A stretch of DNA of 64,000 bases from Pseudodesulfovibrio sediminis. GTDB taxonomy: Bacteria; Desulfobacterota; Desulfovibrionia; Desulfovibrionales; Desulfovibrionaceae. The stretch lies in the NCBI RefSeq assembly GCF_020886695.1, contig NZ_AP024485.1:2981001-3045000 (forward strand), given 5' to 3'. Positions 8,589 to 19,403 of this stretch are shown here, piece after piece (the stretch's first letter is position 1; each line of letters opens with the position of its first letter). The notes under the pieces are model-generated. The model searched no databases. It was not told the DNA's origin and saw only the letters and a list, made by a program, of their open reading frames with translations. The translations under genes and the position numbers were made by a program.

Positions 8589-9130
8589 GCTGCTGCCTCC
8601 TTCTTCACGAAGAGTGGTTCGAGGCCGATGGTGTCGCGCACCATGGTGGCGAGAATCTGGAAGGCGGTCAGTACGGCGGTCACCGGAACGGAGATGAACG
8701 GCACGAGCATGGTCATGCCGAAGATGGTGGCGAACTGGTGCGCGCCCTGTTTGGCCATGGATATGCCGTAGTAGGCCAGGAAGAGAAAGAAGCACAGGCC
8801 GATGGCATCCAGAAGCAGCCGGGCATAGCGTTGCTTTTCCCGGGATATCCGCGAGAAAACCAGATCCAGGCCGATGTGCTCCCTGCGGTAGGCGCAACAG
8901 GGAACGGCCAGCAGTGCGGCCCATATCATTATGTATCGGGCGAGTTCTTCGGTCCAGGTCACGCCAAGGGCCAGGGCATACCGTTCGACAATACCGAACC
9001 AGACAACACCGATCATGGCCGCAACCAGCAGCGCGCAGACGCGCTCGGTCACATAGTTGATGCGGTAGGCGATCTGTTCGAGTGTTCGGGCCGCGCTGAT
9101 AAGCGTGGAAGAGGAGTCATGTTCTTTCAT
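8585..9130 (-). CDS. dctQ: TRAP transporter small permease (DctQ family)
   Basis: 181-aa four-helix membrane protein; family traits are 'RYIMIWAALLAVPCCAYRREHIGLDLV' (quoted in part: 'AALLAVPCCAYRREHIG') and four hydrophobic segments. It is the small partner of DctM. Start ATG 9130 is preferred because any longer frame would run across the sigma-54 promoter at 9175-9192. First gene of a seven-gene leftward operon (dctQ, dctM, dctP, two PLP enzymes, ygeY-like, D-aminoacylase). Confidence 0.9.
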   Translation of the reverse strand: MKEHDSSSTLISAARTLEQIAYRINYVTERVCALLVAAMIGVVWFGIVERYALALGVTWTEELARYIMIWAALLAVPCCAYRREHIGLDLVFSRISREKQRYARLLLDAIGLCFFLFLAYYGISMAKQGAHQFATIFGMTMLVPFISVPVTAVLTAFQILATMVRDTIGLEPLFVKKEAAA

Positions 9131-9174
9131 ATGTGTCCAGTGTGCGTGGTTTACGAGTTGTGAATAGTGATGAC

Positions 9175-9192
9175 AAAGCATTATCTGTGCCA
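9175..9192 (-). promoter_or_regulatory. sigma-54 (-24/-12) promoter of dctQMP operon
   Basis: The minus strand reads TGGCACAGATAATGCTTT: GG and GC are exactly 12 positions apart as in the TGGCACG-N4-TTGCW consensus. It lies about 45 bases upstream of the dctQ ATG and opposite a sigma-54 activator gene. Confidence 0.85.
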
Positions 9193-9351
9193 CGGGGGGC
9201 GGCTGCAGATATGTTTTTTACAAAACTTGAAATTGCAGATTTAATCTTTTATTATAATATGTTGTATGAATACTGCCCGCCGTGCCCTATATTTTTTTCA
9301 GGGTGTACTGTTTCTTGAAAAATAGCTAAATTACGATTACGTTAAATGTGT

Positions 9352-9365
9352 TTTCATTTTGATAC
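9352..9365. promoter_or_regulatory. candidate activator site 1 (TTTCA-TTT-TGATAC)
   Basis: Imperfect copy of the palindrome TATCA-N3-TGATA; the right half TGATAC is intact. Centre 9358, about 180 bp upstream of the dctQ -12 element and exactly 102 bp from the next copy. Confidence 0.65.
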
Positions 9366-9453
9366 TGGTTTTGAGCCCGGGATGAAAACACCTAAAACCA
9401 AAGTCATTTGAAGTTGTTGAACATATCTTTAAGCCCTTGGGGCTCTTTCGTAT

Positions 9454-9467
9454 TATCATATTGATAC
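9454..9467. promoter_or_regulatory. candidate activator site 2 (TATCA-TAT-TGATA)
   Basis: Perfect 13-bp palindrome with a 3-bp centre (centre 9460), followed by C. It lies 40 bp upstream of the activator's start codon, so it may also mediate autoregulation. Confidence 0.7.
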
Positions 9468-9506
9468 GACTGTGACGATCACAATGTGAAGGAAGAGTGA
9501 AAGCGG

Positions 9507-11270
<1,764 letters not shown>

Positions 11271-11384
11271 ATTCTCATGTGTCGCCGTGAAAAGGTGTCA
11301 TAGGTACCCTGTGAATGGCAGAGACGATACTACCCGGCGCGGTTTCCCGCCAACGGCGTCTGCCCAGAGCGTGGAGGCCGCTTT

Positions 11385-12785
11385 CTAGCTGTGACAGTGC
11401 GGGATGCGTTGACGTGCCGGTCGCGCGATGTATTTGCCCTGTCCAGCCAGTGCCGTGACCTGTCCGGCCGCAAACACAACTTCGCCGCCCAGTATGGTCG
11501 TGTGCGGTGAGCCTGTGAACGTCATGCCCTCGAAGATGCTGTAATCAATGGCCTGCATGTGGGTTGCGGCTGAAACCGTGTGTTGGGCCTCGGGGTCCCA
11601 GAGCACGATGTCGGCGTCCGCACCGGGGGTGATGACGCCCTTGTTCGGATAGATGTTGAATATCTTTGCCGCGTTGGTGGAGGTGACGGCAACGAACTCC
11701 TCCTGAGTCAATCGCCCGGAGACGACCCCTTCGCTCCAGATGATACGCATCCTGTCTTCCAGACCCGGTGAGCCGTTCGGGATTTTGGTGAAATCATGCA
11801 ATCCCCGGTTTCTTTCCGCTTGGGTGAACGTACAGTTGTCGCTGCCCGTGGTCTGGATATGCCCTGCCTTGAACCCGTCCCAGAGCGCGTCCCTGTGTTC
11901 GGCGCTCCTGTACGGGGGGCTCATGACATACCGCGCCGCCACTTCCGGATCTTTGTGGTAATAGACGGATTCATCGAGCAGCAGGTGGCCGCACAGGCTC
12001 TCGGCGTACACTTCCTGCCCGGATTCGCGGGCCGTGATCACTGCCCGCAGCGCCTCGGCGCAGCTCATGTGCACGATATACAGGGGCACCCCCGCGACCT
12101 TGGCCAGTGCGATGGCACGGTTGGTGGCTTCGCCTTCGGCAATGGGAGGGCGCGAGAGCACATGCCCCTTGGGATGGGTGATTTTCTTGGCCAGCAGTTT
12201 GTGTTGCAGGTAACGTATGATCTCGTCGTTTTCTGCGTGCACGGTGCAGAGGCACCCCAGTTCGCGCGCCAGAGAGAAGCTCCGGAGCAGCTTGTCTGGG
12301 TCGAGCATGATCGTGTCACGGTAGGTGGTGAAATGCTTGAACGAGTTGACGCCGTGGTCTTTGGCCAGAAGGCGGATTTCCTGTTCCGCCTTCTCGTCAA
12401 GCCAGGTGACCGTCACGTGGAACGAGTAATTGCAGGTGGCGTTAGCGGCTCGTTCTTTCCATTGGTCGAACGCTTCCAGATAGGACTGGCTCCGTTTGGG
12501 ATTGACGAAATCAATGATCGTGGTGGTCCCGCCGGACAGGGCGGCCCGTCCGCCGTTTTCAAAGCCGTCGGCAGTACGGATGTCGCCCACGGGCATCTCT
12601 AGGTGCGTGTGGGGGTCGATGCCGCCGGGCATGACGAGCAGGCCTTGTGCGTCGATGACCCTGCACCCTTGTTCAGGGTTCAGGTCCGTGCCCACGGTGA
12701 GGATGGTGCCGTCCTGAATCATTAGGTCAGCGCGGCGACTCTCGTCTGCATTGACGACCATGCCGTTCTTGATCAATGTTTTCAT
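11385..12785 (-). CDS. dihydropyrimidinase / hydantoinase
   Basis: 466-aa cyclic-amidohydrolase that opens dihydropyrimidine or 5-substituted hydantoin rings to N-carbamoyl amino acids. All binuclear metal ligands are visible: H59 and H61 ('GGIDPHTHLE'), the carboxylated K150 ('VNSFKHFTTY'), H183 ('CTVHAEN'), H239 ('YIVHMSC') and D316 ('TTGSDNC'). Length and spacing are standard for the family. Start ATG 12785 is chosen for the GGGGA site 5 nt upstream; the ATG four codons earlier has no SD. It is the last gene of the ABC importer operon, 18 bp after the permease gene, so the importer may bring in its substrate or a precursor. An allied HydA-type phenylhydantoinase occurs in the E. coli yge cluster. 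Confidence 0.92.
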   Translation of the reverse strand: MKTLIKNGMVVNADESRRADLMIQDGTILTVGTDLNPEQGCRVIDAQGLLVMPGGIDPHTHLEMPVGDIRTADGFENGGRAALSGGTTTIIDFVNPKRSQSYLEAFDQWKERAANATCNYSFHVTVTWLDEKAEQEIRLLAKDHGVNSFKHFTTYRDTIMLDPDKLLRSFSLARELGCLCTVHAENDEIIRYLQHKLLAKKITHPKGHVLSRPPIAEGEATNRAIALAKVAGVPLYIVHMSCAEALRAVITARESGQEVYAESLCGHLLLDESVYYHKDPEVAARYVMSPPYRSAEHRDALWDGFKAGHIQTTGSDNCTFTQAERNRGLHDFTKIPNGSPGLEDRMRIIWSEGVVSGRLTQEEFVAVTSTNAAKIFNIYPNKGVITPGADADIVLWDPEAQHTVSAATHMQAIDYSIFEGMTFTGSPHTTILGGEVVFAAGQVTALAGQGKYIARPARQRIPHCHS

Positions 12786-12803
12786 GCTATTCCCCATAGT
12801 ACG

Positions 12804-13589
12804 CTACTCTGGCTGCACGCCGCGGCGGCGGAACCATTCACTGACCACGATGACCAGAATGTTGAAGACAACAATGAGCATGGCCAGCGCGTTCAGGCTG
12901 GGTGAGAGGTTGAACCGGAAGTCCGAGGCCACGAGCACGGACAGCGGTTGTGCCCGTCCGCTGGTGAAGTAGGATACCGTATACTCCGCGTTGGAGAGCA
13001 CAAAGGAGATGAACGAGCCTGCCATGATGCCGTTCTTCATCAGGGGGAGCGTCACGCGGCAGAACGTCTGCCACGGGGTTGCTCCGAGGTCGCCGGACGC
13101 CTCTTCCAGTCGTTTGTCTATCCTGAAGAGAACGGATGCGATGATGATGGTGACAAAGGGAAGGATGATGAGCGCCTGGGATATCCAGACCGTATACAGC
13201 CCCTTGTGGATACCGATATCATTGAGGAACGTGACCTGTGCGATGGCAAAGATGAGCTTGGGCACGAAGAAGGGGAGCACCAGCAGAGCCAGGAACGCGA
13301 CCTTGCCTTTGAACTGGTGGCGGGTCAGGACCAGCGCGGCCATGCTGCCGAAGACCGTGGTGATGATGGTCACCGGAAAGGCCACGGACATGGTGGTGAG
13401 CAGCCCCTTGAAGATGCGCTCGTCATGCAGGATCTGATTGTACCAGTCCAGCGTGAACCCCGTGAGCGGGAAGGCTATGAGGTCGGACGAGTTGAGTGAG
13501 AACAGTCCCATGAGCATGATGGGAAGATAGACAAAGCCATAGACCACGAAGGTGTAGCCGCGCAGGGCGGCCCAGCCGTTGATACGCAT
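12804..13589 (-). CDS. potC: polyamine-type ABC transporter permease (PotC family)
   Basis: 261-aa inner-membrane permease with about six hydrophobic segments and the EAA loop 'LEEASGDLGATPWQTFCRVTLPLM' (quoted in part: 'EASGDLGATPWQTF'). Start ATG 13589 overlaps the potB stop by one base (TAATG). Longer upstream frames lie inside potB. It pairs with PotB as the channel; the substrate is not certain because PotABCD-like systems also import other amines and opine- or amino-acid-like compounds. Confidence 0.9.
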   Translation of the reverse strand: MRINGWAALRGYTFVVYGFVYLPIMLMGLFSLNSSDLIAFPLTGFTLDWYNQILHDERIFKGLLTTMSVAFPVTIITTVFGSMAALVLTRHQFKGKVAFLALLVLPFFVPKLIFAIAQVTFLNDIGIHKGLYTVWISQALIILPFVTIIIASVLFRIDKRLEEASGDLGATPWQTFCRVTLPLMKNGIMAGSFISFVLSNAEYTVSYFTSGRAQPLSVLVASDFRFNLSPSLNALAMLIVVFNILVIVVSEWFRRRGVQPE

Positions 13590-14476
13590 TATTTCGCCCC
13601 CCGGACGCCACGCCCCCAAGGGGATTTGTAGAACGCATAGGTCACGAGGGTGACGAACAGCGCCATGCTCAGGAGCAGGAGCCATGCAAGCGCCGAGCCG
13701 GTGGGCCAGTCAAAGGCCGCGCCGAACATGTCGTGAATGGCGCTGGTCACGGTGATGCCGGATGATCCGCCGATGAGCTGCGGGGTCAGGTAGTCGCCCA
13801 CAACCAGCACGAAGACCATGAGAAATCCGGCCACCAGCCCTGCGCCAGTCAGGGGGAGCACGACCTTGAAAAAGACGGACAGGTTGCGGCAGCCGAGGTC
13901 CATGGCCGCTTCGATATACGAGTTGTCCAGGGCCTCGAATGCGGCCCAGAGCGGCAACACCATGAAGGGCAGGTAGTTGTAGGTCAGGACCACGATGGTC
14001 GCAAACGGGCTGAAGAGCAGGGCCCAGATGGGTTCGTGGATGATGCCCAGCCACATGAGTAGCGAGTTGAGCACGCCCTCTGCGCCGAGGACCACGCGCC
14101 AGGCAAAAATGCGGATCAGATCACCCGTGTACAGCGGAATCAGCAGCAACGTCAGCAGGGCCGCCTTGTATACCTTGACCTTCTTCGCAATGTAGAGGGC
14201 CAGTGGGTAGGCGATGGTCGCGCACAGTGAGGCGATGACAATGCCGTACAGGAGGGCCTTGAGTATCAGACCGCGGTAGGTGGCGTTCTCGGCCACCCGG
14301 ATATAGTTGTCCCATGACGGTTCGCGGATGATGCTGACGAAATCGACCTGGTAAAAGCTGTAGCTGAAGAGCACCGCAAGGGGTGCAGCGCAAAAGAGAC
14401 AGATGAAGACGATGTTGGGACCGGTGAGCGCGAGCAGCGACAACCGGCGTTTCATGTCGATTCGTTTCAGGCTCAT
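13589..14476 (-). CDS. potB: polyamine-type ABC transporter permease (PotB family)
   Basis: 295-aa permease with an N-terminal helix 'LLALTGPNIVFICLFCAAPL', about six membrane segments and the EAA loop 'YIEAAMDLGCRNLSVFFKV'. Start ATG 14476 has a GGGAGG site and overlaps potA's stop (ATGA, 14473-14476). Middle gene of the importer operon. Confidence 0.9.
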   Translation of the reverse strand: MSLKRIDMKRRLSLLALTGPNIVFICLFCAAPLAVLFSYSFYQVDFVSIIREPSWDNYIRVAENATYRGLILKALLYGIVIASLCATIAYPLALYIAKKVKVYKAALLTLLLIPLYTGDLIRIFAWRVVLGAEGVLNSLLMWLGIIHEPIWALLFSPFATIVVLTYNYLPFMVLPLWAAFEALDNSYIEAAMDLGCRNLSVFFKVVLPLTGAGLVAGFLMVFVLVVGDYLTPQLIGGSSGITVTSAIHDMFGAAFDWPTGSALAWLLLLSMALFVTLVTYAFYKSPWGRGVRGAK

Positions 14477-15597
14477 AATGCGCTGCCTCCCTCCGGAGGT
14501 GTGCCGTGGACCACGCGGATGCGATGGTGCGGTACGGCGAGGGTGATGGCTTCCCCGACCGAAGCCGGGATGTCGTGATTCAGGCGGGCAACGATCTTTT
14601 GCCCTGCGACCTCGGTCTCGACCAGTTTGACGCTGCCCTGAAAGACGACGTGTGTAACGATTGCCTTGAATGCAAGGGTGTTGGGCTCCGGTTCCCCTAT
14701 GGGCTGGGTGTCTTCGGCCCGGATGCACAGGCAGGCATCCTGTCCCATGCAGACGGCGTCACTGCATTGCGCCTCCACCGTGCCGATGGAGGTCTCGATG
14801 GTCGCCTGCCCCGTGGCGTCATCTCTGGAGACGATGGAACCCTGGATGAGGTTGGCGCCACCGATGAAATCGGCCACATAGGCGTTGGATGGAGAGTGGT
14901 AGATCTCTTCCGGGGAACCGATCTGCTCTATGTGTCCGCCGTTCATGACGATGATGATGTCACTGAGCGCAAAGGCTTCCTCCTGGTCATGGGTGACATA
15001 GAGGAAACTCATGCGGAGGCGCTGCTGCAGATCCTTGAGCTCCACCTGCATGTGGCGGCGCATTTTCAGGTCCAGCGCACCCAGCGGTTCATCGAGCAGC
15101 AGGAGCTTCGGCTCATTCACAAAGGCGCGGGCCAGGGCGACGCGCTGCTGCTGTCCGCCGGAAAGTTGCGAGGGGTAGCGGCGAGTCAACGACTGCATCT
15201 TGACTGTTTCCAGTGCACGGTCAACGCGCCGTTCGACATCGTCCTTGGGCAGCTTGCGCAGGTTGAGCCCGAAGGCCACGTTTTCGCCCACCCGAAGGTG
15301 CGGGAAGAGAGCGTAGTTCTGAAAGACAGTATTGATGGGGCGCTCGTAAGGCATGACGCCCATGAGTGGTTCCCCTTGCAGGACCAGGCTGCCGTCGGTC
15401 ACGGATTCGAAACCGCCGATCATGCGAAGAATGGTTGTTTTTCCGCAGCCGGAAGGGCCTAGAATTGTGACGAAACAATTATCTGGGATGTCAAAATTGA
15501 CTCCGTGAACAGCGCGGAATGAGCCGTAGTCCTTGGTGAGGCTTCGAGCCTCCAGCAGAATGCTGGAGGCTGAAGCCGTCTTGTGAGCGTTTGCCAT
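14473..15597 (-). CDS. potA: polyamine-type ABC transporter ATPase (PotA family)
   Basis: 374-aa cytoplasmic ATPase of the PotA/FbpC branch. Walker A 'LGPSGCGKTT', Q-loop 'VFQNYALFPH', signature 'LSGGQQQR', Walker B 'LLLLDEPLGALD' and H-loop 'YVTHDQEEAFALSD' are intact, followed by a C-terminal TOBE domain from about residue 270. It powers the PotBC channel. It starts 3 bp after the binding-protein gene. Confidence 0.93.
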   Translation of the reverse strand: MANAHKTASASSILLEARSLTKDYGSFRAVHGVNFDIPDNCFVTILGPSGCGKTTILRMIGGFESVTDGSLVLQGEPLMGVMPYERPINTVFQNYALFPHLRVGENVAFGLNLRKLPKDDVERRVDRALETVKMQSLTRRYPSQLSGGQQQRVALARAFVNEPKLLLLDEPLGALDLKMRRHMQVELKDLQQRLRMSFLYVTHDQEEAFALSDIIIVMNGGHIEQIGSPEEIYHSPSNAYVADFIGGANLIQGSIVSRDDATGQATIETSIGTVEAQCSDAVCMGQDACLCIRAEDTQPIGEPEPNTLAFKAIVTHVVFQGSVKLVETEVAGQKIVARLNHDIPASVGEAITLAVPHHRIRVVHGTPPEGGSAL

Positions 15598-15600
15598 TGG

Positions 15601-16677
15601 TTAGCTGGCCTTTACTTCGTTCCAGATGCGGACCCACTTGCCGTAGTCGGAGGGGTTCTCCTTCCAGACAAAGTTGTCCATGACGCTGAGGTCCTTGATG
15701 AAAATGCGATCCTGTTCTTCAGCGGACAGGGAGTCGCGGGCCGTGGAGGTGCTGATGGCATACGGACCGTCAAGCGCGAGCTTGTGGCCGTAGTCGGGGC
15801 CGAGCACGAAGTTGATGAGTTCGTGTGCCGCGGCAGCGCTTTCCGGTGTGGTGCCCTGCGGAATGGCGCAGGTGTCACACCAGCCGATGACGCCTTCCTT
15901 GGGTTTGGCCATGCCCATGTCGATGCCCTTGGCGCGGAGATCGTAGTAGGGCGGCACCCAGGAGAATGCGCAGACGACTTCGCCAGCTGCAAAGAGGTTG
16001 GTGAGGTCGGCAATGGAGTTCCAGTAGGTGCGCAGCAGTTTCTTCTGGGAGATGCAGGCCTTTTTGCATTCGGCCAGTTCCTTGTCGTCCATTTTGAAAA
16101 TACGGTCGCGATCAATACCGACATACATGGCGGCGATGGCGATGCCTTCCAGTGCGTAGTCACGCATGGCCAGGCGGCCTTTGTATTTGGTGCCCTCGAA
16201 CAGGGTGGACCAATCAGGCTCTTCATCCATCAGATCGGCACGGTATACGATGGGGTTGATGCCCCAATAGAAGGGGATGCCGTAGGTCTGGCCGTCTTTT
16301 TTGCCCAGCGAGGTGTTCTTGAACGGTGAATACAGTTTCGCGGCATTGGGGATTTTGGCGAGATCGAGCGGCTGGAGGAGACCCGCAGCGACATAGAGCT
16401 CAACCTTGTCCAGTCCGGGGGTGATGAGGTCCCAGTCGGAACCGCCACCGGCACGGATCTTGGCGAACTGTTCGTCATCGGAGCCGATAAAGCCTTTTTG
16501 AATGGAAATGCCTGAGCTTTTGACGAAATCCGCAATGTATTTGTCATAGGCGAGGTTCTCCCAGGTGAGCCAGTTCACCTCTTTGGCTGATGACGCCATG
16601 GACATGCCGGGGAGGCCGGCCATCAGTGCTCCAGTTGCTCCCATTGCCGCCAGTTTCATGAATTCTCTTCTACGCAT
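15601..16677 (-). CDS. potD: Tat-exported polyamine-type ABC substrate-binding protein (PotD family)
   Basis: 358-aa periplasmic receptor. Its N-terminus 'MRRREFMKLAAMGATGAL' has a twin-arginine motif followed by a hydrophobic stretch, so it is probably Tat-exported. The mature protein begins near 'SSAKEVNWLTWENLAYDKY' and follows the PotD/PotF fold ('GSDDEQFAKIRAGGGSDWDL', 'YGIPFYWGINPIVYRADL', 'FSWVPPYYDLRAKGIDMG'). Start ATG 16677 has a strong AAGGAGGG site. First gene of the potD-A-B-C-hydantoinase operon, read from a sigma-54 promoter. Ligand unknown; spermidine or putrescine cannot be assumed. Confidence 0.9.
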   Translation of the reverse strand: MRRREFMKLAAMGATGALMAGLPGMSMASSAKEVNWLTWENLAYDKYIADFVKSSGISIQKGFIGSDDEQFAKIRAGGGSDWDLITPGLDKVELYVAAGLLQPLDLAKIPNAAKLYSPFKNTSLGKKDGQTYGIPFYWGINPIVYRADLMDEEPDWSTLFEGTKYKGRLAMRDYALEGIAIAAMYVGIDRDRIFKMDDKELAECKKACISQKKLLRTYWNSIADLTNLFAAGEVVCAFSWVPPYYDLRAKGIDMGMAKPKEGVIGWCDTCAIPQGTTPESAAAAHELINFVLGPDYGHKLALDGPYAISTSTARDSLSAEEQDRIFIKDLSVMDNFVWKENPSDYGKWVRIWNEVKAS

Positions 16678-16731
16678 GGTCCCTCCTTGGGAAGTGCTGA
16701 GTTGTGCGGGTGTTGTGATGTGAGCAATAAG

Positions 16732-16747
16732 AGCAAGTCGTATGCCA
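16732..16747 (-). promoter_or_regulatory. sigma-54 (-24/-12) promoter of potDABC-hydantoinase operon
   Basis: The minus strand reads TGGCATACGACTTGCT, with GG-GC spacing of 12 positions and a perfect TTGCT -12 box. It lies 55-70 bases upstream of the potD ATG. Confidence 0.87.
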
Positions 16748-16939
16748 TCTGGTGGATACGTTCTTGTTGAATTAGCTTTTTTTGAAAAAAAATTGGCGTC
16801 AAAATTGAATTTAATCACAATAAATTACAAAAAAAGCAAAATATGGTCAAATTGGTCGGAGTCAGTGGGCGCTCTTCGTCCTGATGGAGGCTTGAGCCCG
16901 GGGGTGAAGTTGAGGAAAGTTCTCGATGAAAGCGGTTTT

Positions 16940-16954
16940 GTATCATTTTGATAC
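16940..16954. promoter_or_regulatory. candidate activator site 3 (GTATCA-TTT-TGATAC)
   Basis: Perfect 15-bp palindrome with 3-bp centre at 16947, about 213 bp upstream of the potD -12 element. Same motif as the two sites beside the activator gene. Confidence 0.72.
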
Positions 16955-17041
16955 CAGATTGCGCCTCAGAGCTTGATTCAAACCGAGTAACACCATGATA
17001 TACCGCCTGTTCTTGGATTTGAAAGGGGTAGATTTTTCATG

Positions 17042-17056
17042 GTATCGTTTTGATAT
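17042..17056. promoter_or_regulatory. candidate activator site 4 (GTATCG-TTT-TGATAT)
   Basis: Imperfect copy centred at 17049, exactly 102 bp from site 3, repeating the spacing seen between sites 1 and 2. Confidence 0.65.
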
Positions 17057-17306
17057 TTCGATTAACAAAAATGTTGCAGTTTTGCCGAAATCCAGCGGTG
17101 GCGCGTTTTTAGTCAGAATATCTGGTGTTGTTTTAATATATTAATCGACTGAAATAATGAGGACAAAATATGACCAGCATGCTTGGGTACTTTTTTTGGA
17201 GTATCGACAAAACGAGAGTACATTGATAACTGGTTATTCAATGAAAATTGAGTACCTGTTTATAGAATAGTAGTGGTGGAATCTGGCGTGAATCAGGGAT
17301 ATGTGT

Positions 17307-19184
17307 ATGGTTGTCATATTAGTTCTCATACGAGTCCTGTTATTGGTATCAGCCTTTTGTCTGTTGGTGTACGTGGGGCGGAAAGAGCATGTGCGGCGTG
17401 CCTCCGGTTGGATCTGGGTGATTCTCGGGTTCGGCGCTGTTGCGTTGGGAAGCCTTCTCCAGTTGGGCATGAATGTGCCCGCACTTCAAGAATACATCCT
17501 GTTCTCCGATCTGGAGACCAACAATCTGTTTGCGGAAATCTTTGGGTATTCCCTGGGTATTTGTTTTGTTCTGATGGGGGTCTGGAAGCTGGCGCCGACC
17601 CTGTATAAGTTTTATGTTTCAGAGCAAAAGCTGAAGGCAAGCGAACAGAGACTGCAGGCTATCGTCAACTCTTCCATCCAAGGTATTGTGATCGTTCAGG
17701 GAGGCAATATTGTCTTCACGAATCCAAGCATGGAAAAGATGTTCAATTGTACCAAAGAAGACTTGATCGGTGCCAGGGCGATAGATTTCATCGTCAAGGC
17801 TGATCAGGACAGGGTGTATGCTCGCCGGGATGCGATCCTTGCGCAAAAGAAGGACAAAAGCATCGGCAAATACAAACTCCTGACCAAGGATGGTGATATT
17901 CGTTCTGCACTCATCTCCGCTCAATACATCAAGTGGGACGGGGAAGACGCGTTTCTAAGCATCATCTCCGATGTCACGGAGTTGGAACAGATTGAAGAGA
18001 GCCTCTCGGCCATTGTCAATACGGCGACTGAAGCCATCGGCATATTTCAGGATGAGCACCTTGTGTATTGCAACCCGATCATGATCTCGATGTTCGGGTA
18101 TTCATTCGAGGAATTGCAGAGCATACCGTTCTATGACTTTGTCCATCCGGAAGACAGGGAAATGCTCTACAGGCGATATGGCGATCGTCAGGCCGGAAAG
18201 GATGTGCCCAATCAGTATGATTGCCGTCTCCTTACGCGTGACGGTACCCTTGTCTGGGTCATGATCAGTGCCGGTATCATGAACTGGAAGGGCAGGGTGG
18301 CGACCATCACCATCCTGACCAACGTGACCGAACGCAAAAAGCATGAAGAGGAGATTCGTCTGGCCAAGAAAAACCTTGAGGCCCGGGTTGAGGAGAGAAC
18401 ACGGAATCTCAGTGAGATCAACGAACAGCTCATGGAGATCAACAATCAGAAATCCGCTTTTGTCTCTGCGGCATCGCATGAAGTGAGGACGCCCCTTGCC
18501 TCGATTCTCGGTTTCGCCATTCTCGTGAACAAGACGCTGAAGAAAACGGTTGTTCCTGCTGTCGAGGAAGACGCTGAAGTGCTTGCCAAGGTGGAGCGGG
18601 CCATTGGAAATCTCGATATTGTCAAGGAAGAGGGAGAGCGGCTGACCCGGCTTCTCGATGGAATACTGGACATCAGCGAGATCGAGGCTGGCAGAATGGA
18701 ATGGCGGGACGAATCCCTGCTGATCCTGCCTCTTGTGGAAGTGGCCATGGCAGAGGCCAAATTGCAGCTGTCGCCCGGGGTTTCAATGCAGGTGAAGGCC
18801 GACAGCATCGCGTATCGCGTGTTTGCGGATCTGGATCGTATCACCCAGGTCGTCACCAACCTGCTCGACAACGCGGTCAAGTTCACGAACGAGGGCGAGA
18901 TCATCGTGTCAATTTGTGAAAAGGAAACAGATGTTTTGGAGATCCGTGTTTCGGATACCGGAATCGGGATGACGTCTGAAGAACGGCAACTGGTTTTTCA
19001 GAAATATTATCAGGCTGATTCCTGTTTCAAGGGGATATCCATGGCTTCTAAGGGAGCCGGTCTCGGATTGGCGATATCCAAGGAGATCGTCGAATATTAT
19101 GGTGGCGAAATCGGTGTTGAACCTGGTCCGGGAGGCGTTGGCTCAAGCTTTTATTTCACGTTACCGTTGTTGAGGACCGAGTAG
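17307..19184 (+). CDS. membrane PAS-PAS sensor histidine kinase
   Basis: About 625 aa. Three N-terminal hydrophobic segments ('VVILVLIRVLLLVSAFCLLV', 'WIWVILGFGAVALGSLLQLG', 'GYSLGICFVLMGVW'), two PAS domains (~100-215 and ~225-340, each ending in a PAC-like 'SDVTELEQ' or 'TNVTERKK'), a coiled coil, then HisKA with the phospho-acceptor in 'SAASHEVRTPLASILGF' and HATPase with 'LLDNAVKFTNEG', 'VSDTGIGM' and 'GAGLGLAIS'. No receiver domain is attached, so a partner response regulator must be elsewhere. ATG 17307 is preferred over ATG 17301 because AGGGA is 7 nt upstream. The signal sensed is unknown. Confidence 0.9.
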   Translation: MVVILVLIRVLLLVSAFCLLVYVGRKEHVRRASGWIWVILGFGAVALGSLLQLGMNVPALQEYILFSDLETNNLFAEIFGYSLGICFVLMGVWKLAPTLYKFYVSEQKLKASEQRLQAIVNSSIQGIVIVQGGNIVFTNPSMEKMFNCTKEDLIGARAIDFIVKADQDRVYARRDAILAQKKDKSIGKYKLLTKDGDIRSALISAQYIKWDGEDAFLSIISDVTELEQIEESLSAIVNTATEAIGIFQDEHLVYCNPIMISMFGYSFEELQSIPFYDFVHPEDREMLYRRYGDRQAGKDVPNQYDCRLLTRDGTLVWVMISAGIMNWKGRVATITILTNVTERKKHEEEIRLAKKNLEARVEERTRNLSEINEQLMEINNQKSAFVSAASHEVRTPLASILGFAILVNKTLKKTVVPAVEEDAEVLAKVERAIGNLDIVKEEGERLTRLLDGILDISEIEAGRMEWRDESLLILPLVEVAMAEAKLQLSPGVSMQVKADSIAYRVFADLDRITQVVTNLLDNAVKFTNEGEIIVSICEKETDVLEIRVSDTGIGMTSEERQLVFQKYYQADSCFKGISMASKGAGLGLAISKEIVEYYGGEIGVEPGPGGVGSSFYFTLPLLRTE

Positions 19185-19262
19185 ACACCTGGTCATATCT
19201 CCAAGCTGATTCCATTGCCCTGTTTTGTCTTTTTGCCGATGCCAATGTGAGAGCGCGTTTCC

Positions 19263-19403
19263 ATGAAGCTGTTTTATTCCTGCCTGATTGCGTGTTGCTG
19301 TTTCCTTGTCATTCACCCGCTGCGTTGTCTGGCGGTCGAGGAAGGTGATCCGCGTCACGTCATGGGTGTCGGTGCTTCATGGTTGCCGAGTCCTTTTTCC
19401 TGA
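19263..19403 (+). CDS. possible 46-aa secreted peptide or gene remnant
   Basis: Open frame starting 'MKLFYSCLIACCCFLVIHPL' and ending 'VGASWLPSPFS'. The first 24 residues look like a signal peptide (basic start, Cys-rich hydrophobic core, 'CLAVEE' junction), then only about 20 residues follow. The ribosome site is weak (GAGAG). It could be a short secreted peptide or the 5' end of a decayed exported-protein gene, since the next 270 bases carry no intact frame. Not recognised. Confidence 0.3.
   Translation: MKLFYSCLIACCCFLVIHPLRCLAVEEGDPRHVMGVGASWLPSPFS

Larger units (their letters stand above)
9131..9506. other. divergent regulatory region of the catabolic island
   Basis: 376 bases with no gene. 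It holds the dctQ sigma-54 promoter (9175-9192), two TATCA-N3-TGATA palindromes, an AT-rich stretch (about 9205-9300) and the regulator's own GGAAGAG ribosome site (9491-9497). A TTGAGCCCGGG element at 9371-9381 recurs upstream of the ABC operon at 16892-16902. Confidence 0.75.
16678..17306. other. regulatory gap between potD operon and sensor kinase
   Basis: 629 bases without a gene. It contains the potD sigma-54 promoter (16732-16747), a TTGAGCCCGGG element (16892-16902) shared with the dctQ region, and two palindromes at 16940 and 17042. The rest is AT-rich; no further element was recognised up to the kinase SD (AGGGA, 17295-17299). Confidence 0.7.

Noticed and set aside
9131..9193. Longer DctQ starting at 9193
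   Set aside because: The extension would cover the sigma-54 promoter at 9175-9192 and adds residues not typical of DctQ.
16678..16818. Longer PotD starting at 16818
   Set aside because: It would place the Tat signal internally and overlap the promoter; ATG 16677 has a strong ribosome site.
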